Shown: positions 7,857-15,584 of the stretch, piece after piece | Numbering within the stretch: position 1 is the first letter of the stretch | Layout of the letters: every line of letters begins with the position of its first letter | DNA from: Streptomyces kaniharaensis | GTDB lineage: Bacteria > Actinomycetota > Actinomycetes > Streptomycetales > Streptomycetaceae | Assembly (NCBI RefSeq): GCF_009569385.1 | Contig: NZ_WBOF01000001.1 | Coordinates: forward strand, 2,800,001 to 2,864,000 | Reading direction: 5' to 3' | DNA length: 64,000 nt | Notes under the pieces: generated by a model | The model's input: the letters and a program-made list of their open reading frames with translations, nothing else | Told to the model about the DNA's origin: nothing | Database searches by the model: none | Translations under genes and position numbers: made by a program

Positions 7857-9350
7857 ATGACCGCCAAGCCGACCGTCACCGACGTCCTGATCGTCGGAGC
7901 CGGACCGACCGGCCTGCTGCTGGCCGGCGACCTCGCCGCCGCCGGGGTCTCCGTCACCCTCCTGGAGAAGCGGGCAGCCGAGTCCAACCTCACCCGGGCC
8001 TTCGCCGTGCACGCCCGCACCCTCGAACTGCTGGACGCCCGCGGCCTCGCCGACGAGCTCATCGCCACCGGCCGGCCGCTCACCTCGCTGCGGATGTTCA
8101 ACCGCTTCGGCGTCGACCTCGCCGCCCTGCCGACCCGCTTCCCGTTCGTCCTGATCACCCCGCAGTACAACGTCGAACGGCTGCTCCACGAGCGCGCGGA
8201 GAAGGCCGGCGCGACGATCCTGCGCGGCGCCGAGGTCACCGGCCTGCGGCAGGACGCCGATGGCGTCACTCTGGAGACCGCCGACGGGACCACCCACCGC
8301 GCCCGGTACGCGGTCGGCACCGACGGCGTCCGCTCCGCCGTCCGCGACCTCCTCGGCATCCCGTTCCCCGGCGAGTCGGTGGTCGACTCCGTCGTGCTCG
8401 CCGACGTCCGGCTGGAGCGCGAGCCGGAGGACTTCATCACCGTCGGCGCGAACGACGCCGGCTTCGCCTTCCTCGCCCCCTTCGGCGACGGCTGGTACCG
8501 CGTCATCGCCTGGGACCGCCACGAGCGCGTCCCGGAGGGCACCGTCCCCTCGCTGGAGCAGATCACCGCCATCACCAAGGCCGCGCTCGGCGAGGACTAC
8601 GGCCTGCACGACGCCCGCTGGACCTCCACCTTCCACAGCGACGAGCGCCAGGTGCCCAACTACCGCTCCGGCCGCGTCTTCCTCGCCGGCGACGCCGCGC
8701 ACTGCCACTCGCCGGCCGGCGGCCAGGGCATGAACACCGGGCTCCAGGACGCCGCCAACCTCTCCTGGAAGCTCGCCGCCGCCGTCCGGGGCCGGGCCAC
8801 CGACGCCCTGCTCGACACCTACCAGACCGAGCGGCACCCGGTCGGCCGGACCGTCCTGCGCACCTCCGGCGCCCTGATCCGGCTCGCCCTCGCCGAGTCC
8901 GCCCCCACCCGCGCCCTGCGCGGCGCGCTCACCGCGCTCGGCAGCCACCTCGACCCGGTCACCGAGCGCGGCGCCCGCATGATCTCGGGGATCGGCATCG
9001 CCTACCAGGCACCGAAGGACGCCCACCCGCTGGTCGGCAAGCGCGTCCCGGACCTGCGGCTGACCGCCCTGGAGAAGCCGCGAGAGGGCGAGCCGGCCGC
9101 CCCGGAGCGGCTCTACGAGGCGCTGCGCGCCGGGAAGTTCGTGCTGGTCAGCAATGACGTGCAGACCGCCGCCGAGCCGTGGGCGGACGTCCTGGTCACC
9201 GCGGCTCCCGCCGACCCGCACGGCAAGCTGCGCGACACCGCCCTGCTGATCCGCCCGGACGGCTACGCCGCCTGGGCCGCCGTCGACCCCGGCCACCGCG
9301 ACGTCCAGGAGGCCCTCACCACCTGGCTCGGCACCCCCACCACGGCCTGA
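7857..9350 (+). CDS. FAD-dependent aromatic monooxygenase (PHBH fold)
   Basis: 497-aa class A flavoprotein hydroxylase. The N-terminus has VLIVGAGPTGLLLAGDLA, the GxGxxG FAD fold, with LLEKR closing it. GTDGVRSAVRDLLGI is the DG motif, and GRVFLAGDAAHCHSPAGGQG followed by MNTGLQDAANLSWKLAA is the GD motif that binds FAD ribityl. The last 110 residues form a degenerate thioredoxin-like tail, as in pheA/TetX/RdmE-type hydroxylases. Such enzymes insert oxygen into phenolic or polyketide rings with NAD(P)H. ATG at 7857 has GGGAG nine bases upstream. It is monocistronic between two hairpins; the substrate is unknown. Nearness to paaN hints at aromatic metabolism, but a resistance-type role is possible. 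Confidence 0.87.
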   Translation: MTAKPTVTDVLIVGAGPTGLLLAGDLAAAGVSVTLLEKRAAESNLTRAFAVHARTLELLDARGLADELIATGRPLTSLRMFNRFGVDLAALPTRFPFVLITPQYNVERLLHERAEKAGATILRGAEVTGLRQDADGVTLETADGTTHRARYAVGTDGVRSAVRDLLGIPFPGESVVDSVVLADVRLEREPEDFITVGANDAGFAFLAPFGDGWYRVIAWDRHERVPEGTVPSLEQITAITKAALGEDYGLHDARWTSTFHSDERQVPNYRSGRVFLAGDAAHCHSPAGGQGMNTGLQDAANLSWKLAAAVRGRATDALLDTYQTERHPVGRTVLRTSGALIRLALAESAPTRALRGALTALGSHLDPVTERGARMISGIGIAYQAPKDAHPLVGKRVPDLRLTALEKPREGEPAAPERLYEALRAGKFVLVSNDVQTAAEPWADVLVTAAPADPHGKLRDTALLIRPDGYAAWAAVDPGHRDVQEALTTWLGTPTTA

Positions 9351-9356
9351 CGCCGA

Positions 9357-9388
9357 TCGGCGGGCGCGCTCCTCCGCGCGCCCGCCGA
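9357..9388. terminator. Hairpin terminator after the monooxygenase
   Basis: Perfect 12-bp inverted repeat (9357-9368 with 9377-9388) with an 8-base loop, starting 7 bases after the stop codon. Confidence 0.7.
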
Positions 9389-9404
9389 CCCGACCTTCCG
9401 TCAG

Positions 9405-9482
9405 CCGCGCGCCCACACCTAGTGCCGCGCCGCCTTCGCGCGATCCCGCACACCGCCATCCGGCACCCACCGCCGGCGGCCG
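9405..9482 (-). pseudogene. Decayed duplicate of the 3' end of the CGNR regulator gene
   Basis: This 78-bp stretch matches 9529-9605, the coding end of the next gene, at roughly nine of ten positions, 124 bp away in the same orientation. Single-base indels break the zinc-finger frame (it would read about RRRWVPDGG, not RRWCRMAVCGN), and the TATGTG of the real gene has become TAGGTG. It has no start and cannot encode a protein. It looks like a short tandem duplication that is decaying. Confidence 0.75.
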
Positions 9483-9524
9483 ACCCCCAACACCCCACCC
9501 CGTGGCCCCGCGCAGCGGGCCTCG

Positions 9525-10091
9525 CTACCCGCGCGCCTTCACATAGTGCCGCGCCGCCTTCGCGCGATTCCCGCACACCGCCATCCGGCACCACCGTCGG
9601 CGGCCGTTCTGCGACGCGTCGAAGAAATGCAGAATGCACGCCTCGTGCGCGCACTGCCGCACCCGGTGGGCGCCCTGCGCGACCAGCGTGAGGAAGTCGT
9701 CCACCGCCAGCCAGGCCGCCAGCCACTCCGGCCGGTCCACCTCGATCCGGTCCTCGGCCCCGCCCGGCCCGGCCGTCCGCCGGATCCGCCCGTGCGCCAG
9801 CACCTCGTCCAGCCCGGCCCGCACGGCTTCGCCCAACTCGCCGTGCTCGAACAGGAATTGGGCTGCCGCACCGAGCACCTCACGAGCCCTCAGGGTGGCC
9901 GCCAGCCCGGCCCCGTCGGCCGTGCAGCGCTCGCTCAGCCCGGCGGAGGAGAGCCATATCCCGTATCCCCCGGCCTCGCCGAGCAGGTCGTTGACGGGCG
10001 TTCCGGCCCAGCGCGTGTTGAGCAGGTCGAGCGCCAGCGGCTCGCCGATCAGCGGGCGGGGGTCCCTCGGATCCGCCATCACGTCAGTCAT
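9525..10091 (-). CDS. CGNR zinc-finger / ABATE-domain putative transcriptional regulator
   Basis: 188-aa protein. The N-terminal ABATE domain (about 10-130) begins with the family hallmark PLIGEPLALDLLNTRW. The C-terminal zinc finger reads RQCAHEACILHFFDASQNGR followed by RRWCRMAVCGNRAKAARHY, with two Cys pairs and the CGNR signature. These proteins are considered stress-linked DNA-binding regulators (family knowledge). ATG at 10091 (TDVMADPRDP) is chosen because GAGGGAG lies five bases upstream; the longer reading from 10172 has no ribosome site. The gene is alone and divergent from the sedolisin gene across a relatively AT-rich 256-base gap. Its 3' end has a broken tandem copy at 9405-9482. 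Confidence 0.85.
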   Translation of the reverse strand: MTDVMADPRDPRPLIGEPLALDLLNTRWAGTPVNDLLGEAGGYGIWLSSAGLSERCTADGAGLAATLRAREVLGAAAQFLFEHGELGEAVRAGLDEVLAHGRIRRTAGPGGAEDRIEVDRPEWLAAWLAVDDFLTLVAQGAHRVRQCAHEACILHFFDASQNGRRRWCRMAVCGNRAKAARHYVKARG

Positions 10092-10347
10092 CGTTCTCCC
10101 TCGGCTCCAGCCGATTCTACGTCCGCCCCGCCGACCAGAATTGGTGTAGACCACATCCGGAATTCCGGTCATTCACTGTATGAAACGACCAGCCTTGCCC
10201 TGTTCCACATTTGACTGTTTTTTAGCAACGAATTGCTTGATCATAAGCCAATTCGCGCACTTGTTCTGACATGTTCTAGCCAGCGTTCACGACCCCGGAA
10301 CGCCGTGACCCCTTGCCGGCCCCCACAGCCGGCCAGAGGAGGATTCG

Positions 10348-12516
10348 TTGCGCCCCCGCACTCTCGCCCTCGCGGCCGCCATAGCCGTGCTGCCGCTGAC
10401 CGCCGTCTCGCTCGGCGTCTCCGCCGCGCAGGCCGCCCCCACGCCCCACGCCACCCCCCGCGTCGAGCTGCCGAACACCGTGAACCCCGCGGTCGCCCGC
10501 TCGGAGAAGAAGGGTGACGTCCCGGCCGAGCAGCAGATCTCGGTGGCCGTCAGCCTCAAGCTGCGGAACGCCGACGCGCTGGACCGCTTCCTCGCCGCGG
10601 TCACCACGCCGGGCACCCCGCAGTACGGCAAGTACCTGACGCCGGAGCAGTTCACCGCGCAGTTCGGCCCGACCCAGGCGGCCGTCGAGCAGGTCAAGGC
10701 CTACCTCGCCGACCAGGGCCTGGCCGTCACCTCGGTGAGCGCCAACCGCCAGGTCATCAGCGCCCGCGGCACCACCGCGCAGGTCTCGCAGGCCTTCGGC
10801 ACGCACGAGAGCGCGTACGTCGACCAGCAGCTCCAGCGCACCTTCTTCGCGAACGACGCCGCCGCGTCCGTCCCGGCCGACCTCGCCGACATCGTCCAGG
10901 GCGTGCACGGTCTGGACAACCACGCCGTTCGCAAGAACCGCCTGGCCACGCCGAACGCGATCACCCCCAACGCGGCCACCGCCACCCCGAACGGCCTCTC
11001 CCCGGCCCAGTACGACGGCGCCTACAACCTGAACAAGACCGGCGCCGACGGCACCGGCGTGACCGTCGCCCTCTGGGAGTTCGACGGCTACTCGTCCGGC
11101 AACCTGACCACCTACGACTCGCAGTACGGCCTGACCGGCCCGGCCGTCTCCACGGTCTCGGTGGACGGTGCCAACTACGACTCCGCCCCCGGCCAGGGCC
11201 AGGGCGAGGTCGAGCTGGACAGCGAGATCGTCCGCGGCGCCGCGCCCAAGGCGACCCAGCTGATCTACGAGGCGCCCAACAGCGACCAGGGCGAGATCGA
11301 CATGGCCAACAAGATCGTGGCCGACAACAAGGCCTCGGTCATCTCGATCTCCTGGGGCTCCTGCGAGCCGGACACCACCGCCGCCTCCATGACGGCCGTC
11401 GACAACGCCTTCAAGCAGGCCGCCGCCCAGGGCATCTCGATCTTCTCCGCCTCCGGCGACGACGGCTCGCGCGACTGCACCCGCTCCACCAGCGGCTCGA
11501 CCGTCAAGGCCGTCGACTTCCCGGCCTCCAGCCCGCACCAGACCGGTGTCGGCGGCACCAACCTCAAGGTCTCCAGCAGCAACACCTACTCCTCGGAGAG
11601 CGCCTGGAGCACCGCGGGCGGCGGCGTCTCCACCGTCTTCAGCAAGCCGAGCTGGCAGACCGGCACCGGCATCAACGGCACCATGCGCACCGTCCCGGAC
11701 GTCGCCTCCAACGCCGACCCGGCCAGCGGCTTCGCGATCTACACCGTCGGTGGCTGGAAGGTGTACGGCGGCACCAGCGCCGCCGCGCCGCTCTGGTCCG
11801 GCTACGCCGCCCAGTTCAACCAGAAGGCCAAGGCCGCCGGGCAGCCCGTCCTGGGCGAGGCCAGCCCCCGCCTGTACGCGCTCGCGAACAGCAGCAGCTA
11901 CGGCAGCGTCTTCCACGACGTGACCACCGGCGCCAACCAGGACTTCCAGACGAAGGCCGGCTACGACCAGGTCACCGGCTGGGGCTCCCCGGTCGCCGAC
12001 GCCCTGACCACCGCCCTGCTCGGCGGCGGCAGCACTCCGACCCCGCCGCCCACCGGCGGCTGCACCGCGGCCCAGCTGATGGGCAACGGCGGCTTCGAGA
12101 CCGGCACCGCCGCTCCGTGGACCACCTCCAGCGGCGTGGTCGACAACAGCTCCTCGCAGGCGGCCCACTCGGGCAGCTGGAAGGCGTGGATGGACGGCTA
12201 CGGCTCGGCCCACACCGACACCGTGTCGCAGACCGTCTCGATCCCGGCCGGCTGCACCTCCGCGAAGCTGACCTTCTGGCTGCACATCGACACCGCGGAG
12301 ACCGGCTCCACCGCGTACGACAAGCTGACCGTCCAGGCCAACAGCACCACGCTGGCGACCTACTCCAACGTGAACGCGGCCGCCGGCTACGTGCAGAAGA
12401 CCCTGGACCTGACCTCCTTCGCCGGCCAGACCGTGACGATCAAGTTCACCGGCACCGAGGACTCCTCGCTCCAGACCAGCTTCGTGATCGACGACGTCGC
12501 GCTGAACGTCAACTGA
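10348..12516 (+). CDS. Secreted S53 sedolisin-type protease with C-terminal jelly-roll domain
   Basis: 722-aa secreted serine-carboxyl endopeptidase active at acid pH. The signal peptide ([20 protein letters not shown], cut near AQA) precedes a pro-kumamolisin propeptide (about 40-190). The catalytic domain has the expected set: Glu287 and Asp291 in [10 protein letters not shown], oxyanion Asp371 in SASGDDGS, and Ser477 in [12 protein letters not shown] Pro/Thr linker near 565 leads to a roughly 145-residue beta-rich module ([14 protein letters not shown]) of the carbohydrate-binding-like kind that often anchors secreted proteases to substrate. The start is TTG at 10348, supported by AGAGGAGGA upstream and the ideal signal peptide; no in-frame ATG fits. 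Monocistronic. Confidence 0.92.
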   Translation: MRPRTLALAAAIAVLPLTAVSLGVSAAQAAPTPHATPRVELPNTVNPAVARSEKKGDVPAEQQISVAVSLKLRNADALDRFLAAVTTPGTPQYGKYLTPEQFTAQFGPTQAAVEQVKAYLADQGLAVTSVSANRQVISARGTTAQVSQAFGTHESAYVDQQLQRTFFANDAAASVPADLADIVQGVHGLDNHAVRKNRLATPNAITPNAATATPNGLSPAQYDGAYNLNKTGADGTGVTVALWEFDGYSSGNLTTYDSQYGLTGPAVSTVSVDGANYDSAPGQGQGEVELDSEIVRGAAPKATQLIYEAPNSDQGEIDMANKIVADNKASVISISWGSCEPDTTAASMTAVDNAFKQAAAQGISIFSASGDDGSRDCTRSTSGSTVKAVDFPASSPHQTGVGGTNLKVSSSNTYSSESAWSTAGGGVSTVFSKPSWQTGTGINGTMRTVPDVASNADPASGFAIYTVGGWKVYGGTSAAAPLWSGYAAQFNQKAKAAGQPVLGEASPRLYALANSSSYGSVFHDVTTGANQDFQTKAGYDQVTGWGSPVADALTTALLGGGSTPTPPPTGGCTAAQLMGNGGFETGTAAPWTTSSGVVDNSSSQAAHSGSWKAWMDGYGSAHTDTVSQTVSIPAGCTSAKLTFWLHIDTAETGSTAYDKLTVQANSTTLATYSNVNAAAGYVQKTLDLTSFAGQTVTIKFTGTEDSSLQTSFVIDDVALNVN

Positions 12517-12549
12517 TCACCGGCCTGGTCACCGGCCTGATCACCGGCC
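12514..12549 (+). repeat. Three 12-bp tandem repeats spanning the sedolisin stop codon
   Basis: Units TGATCACCGGCC, TGGTCACCGGCC and TGATCACCGGCC run head to tail. The first begins with the TGA stop itself. Stop read-through would add [12 protein letters not shown] before TAG at 12553. Confidence 0.7.
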
Positions 12550-12568
12550 GGTAGCACCACCGAGACCC

Positions 12569-12604
12569 CCGCCGGGGCGGCGCCGATAGGGCCCGCCCCG
12601 GCGG
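12569..12604 (+). terminator. Hairpin terminator after the sedolisin gene
   Basis: 12-bp perfect inverted repeat (12569-12580 with 12593-12604), loop 12 bases. It sits in the 302-base gap before the next gene; the rest of that gap holds only a possible weak promoter (TGTCAT at 12687, TAGCCT at 12710). Confidence 0.55.
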
Positions 12605-12818
12605 TGTCCGCTTCCGTCAAGGTCTCCGGCCGTATTTCCACAACGTTTCAAGATCGCTAAACCTTCGGTTCACCTGCCGTGACCACTGTCATACGCACGA
12701 CTGATGACGTAGCCTCTCGACCGTGCATAGGGTTCCCCAAAGCTCGGTGAAGCCGCTGGCGGCGCGCCCCGGCGCCGGACCGGTCCCACCGAGCTCACCT
12801 GGTGGGGAGGGTTACCGC

Positions 12819-13838
12819 ATGGCCGCAGAGCAGCACCAGGACGCCGCGCGGCTCCGGCTGGTCGGACAGCGCCCCGAGCGCCCCGGCCCGCCCGCACCCG
12901 CGCCGGCGCCCGTTCCGCCACCGTCCGCCGCCGCCCGCCCCGGTGGCGCGGGCGGCTTCGCGGACACCCTTCACCTGGCCATCGAGGCCAGCGGTCTCAG
13001 CCTGGACCGGATCAGGGCCGCGCTCGCCCAACGCGGCGTCAGGGTCAGCGTCACCACGCTGAGTTACTGGCGGCGCGGGCGCAGCCAGCCCGAGCGTGCC
13101 AGCTCGCTGCGCGCCGTCCACCTGCTGGAGGAGCTGCTCGGCCTGCCGCACAGCGCCCTCTCCTCGCTGCTCGGCCCGCCGCGCCCGCGCGGCCGCTGGG
13201 CCGCCGCCGCCAACACCTGCCACCTCGGGCTGGAGGACGTCTGGCCCGGCGAGCAGGAGATCGCCGAGATCTTCTCCGAGCTGGACGCCCCGCCGGCCGG
13301 CGAGCTGGAGCGGCTGAGCATCCACGACTCGTACTACGTCGACGCCCAGCGGCGCGGCAACCTGCTGCGGATGCGCCAGGTGGTGCGCGCCACGGTCGCC
13401 GGCGTCGGCCGCTGCCTGGTCGTGCACAAGGCCGACGAGGAGGCCACCGGCTGCCCCGAGATCACCTCGGTCCGGCACGGCCGGCTGGGCCGGGTCCGCC
13501 GCCGCCCGGAGGCCGGGCTGACCGTGGGCGAGGTGATGCTCGACCGGCCGCTCGGCCTCGGCGACAGCACCGTCTTCGAGTACGAGGTGGAGATCCCGCC
13601 CGGCGGTCCGACCATGGAGTACAGCCGCCGCTTCGCCACGCCGGTGCGCGAGTACGTGCTCCAGGTGCACTTCGACCCGGCGGCCGTCCCGGTCCACTGC
13701 GAGCGCTACGACCGCGAGCCGGGCGAGGCCGTCGACAGCCGCCGCGAGCAGCTGTGGATCGGCGCCTCGGCGAGCGCCCACGTGCTCTCCCCGGACCAGC
13801 AGCCCGGCCACATCGGCATCCGGTGGGAGTGGGAGTAG
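12819..13838 (+). CDS. XRE-like DNA-binding regulator with large C-terminal domain
   Basis: 339-aa protein. After a Pro/Ala-rich N-terminal tail it has a helix-turn-helix-like region (about 45-120): FADTLHLAIEASGLSLDRIR, then VSVTTLSYWRRGRSQPERAS, typical of XRE-type regulators that choose a partner helix. The C-terminal 200 residues (about 125-339) are beta-rich and not recognised: SIHDSYYVDAQRRGNLLRMR, VFEYEVEIPPGG, and a final QPGHIGIRWEWE. ATG at 12819 is supported by GGGGAGGG. An in-frame GTG at 12723 would be leaderless if the TAGCCT box at 12710 is the -10, giving 371 aa. Stands alone. The binding target and ligand are unknown. Confidence 0.7.
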   Translation: MAAEQHQDAARLRLVGQRPERPGPPAPAPAPVPPPSAAARPGGAGGFADTLHLAIEASGLSLDRIRAALAQRGVRVSVTTLSYWRRGRSQPERASSLRAVHLLEELLGLPHSALSSLLGPPRPRGRWAAAANTCHLGLEDVWPGEQEIAEIFSELDAPPAGELERLSIHDSYYVDAQRRGNLLRMRQVVRATVAGVGRCLVVHKADEEATGCPEITSVRHGRLGRVRRRPEAGLTVGEVMLDRPLGLGDSTVFEYEVEIPPGGPTMEYSRRFATPVREYVLQVHFDPAAVPVHCERYDREPGEAVDSRREQLWIGASASAHVLSPDQQPGHIGIRWEWE

Positions 13839-13905
13839 CCCGCTCCTGACCCTCGTCCGGAGTCACCGCACGCCAACACCTAACCCTTTCACGCCCTGAT
13901 ACTGG

Positions 13906-13934
13906 TTGACGCTCCATCATCTAACTACTACGTT
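13906..13934 (+). promoter_or_regulatory. Consensus-like vegetative promoter for the VOC/PNPOx operon
   Basis: TTGACG (13906-13911), exactly 17 bases, TACGTT (13929-13934): close to the HrdB-type consensus, 59 bases before the VOC start. TAACTACTACGTTCATGAGTA over the -10 forms an imperfect inverted repeat that might bind a repressor (inference). Confidence 0.6.
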
Positions 13935-13992
13935 CATGAGTACCGGTTAGGCATGAGCTTCTCCGGCCGCCCAGCCACGGGAGTGATCAGGC

Positions 13993-14463
13993 ATGTCCAG
14001 CACCACCCTGCTCCGCACTCTCCAGACCGGCCACGTCGGCCTGAACGTCACCGACCTGGCCCGCTCGATCGAGTTCTACCGCGCCGTCCTCGGCCTGCAG
14101 GTGGCGCACGAGGGCACCGAAGCAGACCGCCGCTACGCCCTGATGGGCCGCGACGGCCGCCTGGTGGTGACCCTCTGGCAGCAGAGCGCGGGCACCTTCG
14201 CCACCGCCACCCCCGGCCTGCACCACCTCTCCTTCGAGGTCGAGAGCCTCGACGAGGTCCGCGCCACCGAGCAGCTGCTGCGAGAGCTCGGCGCCGAGTT
14301 CGCCTACGACGGCGTCGTCCCGCACAGCGAGGGCTCGGCCTCCGGCGGCATCTTCTTCACCGACCCGGACGGCATCCGGCTGGAGATCTACACCCGCACC
14401 GGCGTCGACGAGACCGGCGCCGCCGCCCCCACCTCCGACGCCCCGACCTGCGGCTTCTTCTAG
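13993..14463 (+). CDS. VOC-superfamily (glyoxalase/extradiol dioxygenase fold) protein
   Basis: 156-aa vicinal-oxygen-chelate protein with two beta-alpha-beta-beta-beta modules. Metal-ligand candidates are His near 13 (TGHVGLNVTDLARSIEFYR), His near 75 (GLHHLSFEVESLDEV) and Glu near 133 (GIFFTDPDGIRLEIYT), the usual H/H/E set. That retained triad suggests a metal-dependent enzyme, such as a dioxygenase or lyase, rather than a binding-only resistance protein. The last 20 residues are a disordered tail. ATG at 13993 has GGGAG upstream. The next gene starts eight bases after its stop, so they form a two-gene operon behind the promoter at 13906. Substrate unknown. Confidence 0.82.
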   Translation: MSSTTLLRTLQTGHVGLNVTDLARSIEFYRAVLGLQVAHEGTEADRRYALMGRDGRLVVTLWQQSAGTFATATPGLHHLSFEVESLDEVRATEQLLRELGAEFAYDGVVPHSEGSASGGIFFTDPDGIRLEIYTRTGVDETGAAAPTSDAPTCGFF

Positions 14464-14471
14464 AGCCCGCC

Positions 14472-15392
14472 GTGACGACCGTCGACACGCCCTACCACCC
14501 CGGCGAGCGGGCCGCCCAGTCGCTGGCCGGCCGGCAGGACCGAGCCGACCACGCCGGCCGGTCGATCCGCGACACCATCCCCCCGGTGGCCGCCCGCTTC
14601 CTCACCGAGCGGCGGATGCTGGTCCTCGGTGCCGCCGCCCCGGACGGCCGGATCTGGGCCACCCAGCTCGCCGGCGCCCCGGGCTTCCTCCAGGCCGCGG
14701 ACGAGCGGACCATGGCGGTCGCTGCCCACCCCGCCGAGGACGACCCGCTGGCCACCGCCCTGGCCGGCCCGGCGCAGGTCGGCACGATCGCCCTGGACCC
14801 GGCCGGCCGGCGCCGGATGCGGCTCAACGGCCGCTCCGTACCGGACGGCCGGGGCGGCCTGGTGATCACCGCCGAGCAGGTGGTCTCCAACTGCCCGAAG
14901 TACATCCAGCGCCGCACCCCGCTGGACCGCCCGGACGCCGGCGCCCCACGCGCCGTGGCCGCCGGCCGGACACTGTCCACCGCCCAGCGGCTGACCGCCG
15001 CCACCGCCGACACCTTCTTCATCGCCACCGTCGGCCCGGACGGCAGAGTGGACGCCTCCCACCGGGGCGGCTTCCCCGGCTTCCTGCGGGCCACCGCGCC
15101 GGACCGGCTGTCCTGGCCCGAATACCCGGGCAACAGCATGTTCATGACGCTCGGCAACCTGGAGCTGGACCCGCGCGCCGGCCTGCTACTGCCCGACTGG
15201 GAGACCGGCAACGCCCTGCTCGTCACCGGCGAGGCCCGCACCGACTGGTCCGCCGAGGCCCGCGCGGGCGTCCCGGGCGCCGAGCGGATGGTCGAACTGA
15301 CCGTCACCGGCGTCGTCGAACTGGCCGACGCCACCCCGCTGACCTGGACCGAGCCCGAGTACTCGCCTGCCAACCCGCCCACCGCGCCTTAG
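14472..15392 (+). CDS. Pyridoxamine 5'-phosphate oxidase-like flavin-binding protein
   Basis: 306-aa protein of the PNPOx-like split-barrel superfamily. It appears to contain two barrel regions: one around 35-135 (PPVAARFLTERRMLVLGAAA, VVSNCPKYIQRRTP) and one around 160-290 (TADTFFIATVGPDGRVDASH, then GGFPGFLRA and GNSMFMTLGNLELDPRAG). NCPKYIQRR and the second-barrel motifs are typical of FMN or F420 split-barrel oxidoreductases. GTG at 14472 is used because it falls eight bases after the VOC stop, giving a tight operon. The pairing suggests a shared small-molecule substrate. Whether the flavin is FMN or F420 cannot be told by eye. Confidence 0.78.
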   Translation: MTTVDTPYHPGERAAQSLAGRQDRADHAGRSIRDTIPPVAARFLTERRMLVLGAAAPDGRIWATQLAGAPGFLQAADERTMAVAAHPAEDDPLATALAGPAQVGTIALDPAGRRRMRLNGRSVPDGRGGLVITAEQVVSNCPKYIQRRTPLDRPDAGAPRAVAAGRTLSTAQRLTAATADTFFIATVGPDGRVDASHRGGFPGFLRATAPDRLSWPEYPGNSMFMTLGNLELDPRAGLLLPDWETGNALLVTGEARTDWSAEARAGVPGAERMVELTVTGVVELADATPLTWTEPEYSPANPPTAP

Positions 15393-15584
15393 CTGACCGA
15401 TCGCCGGATTCGCTCCGGCACCGTCTCGTCCACCCGCGCCACACCGAACGGCCGTCACCTGCCCGGCGCAGTCCGCCGCGCCGGGCTCCGCCCCCTTTGC
15501 GACGTTGGTCCCGATGCCATGCGGAACCGGCCCGGGAAGGCCGGCCCTGTCACACCGTCAGGCCGGCCAGGAGAGAGGCGGACC

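Noticed and set aside
9405..9482. Second functional CGNR zinc finger
   Set aside because: Frame is broken by indels and there is no start or upstream domain; treated as a decayed duplicate.
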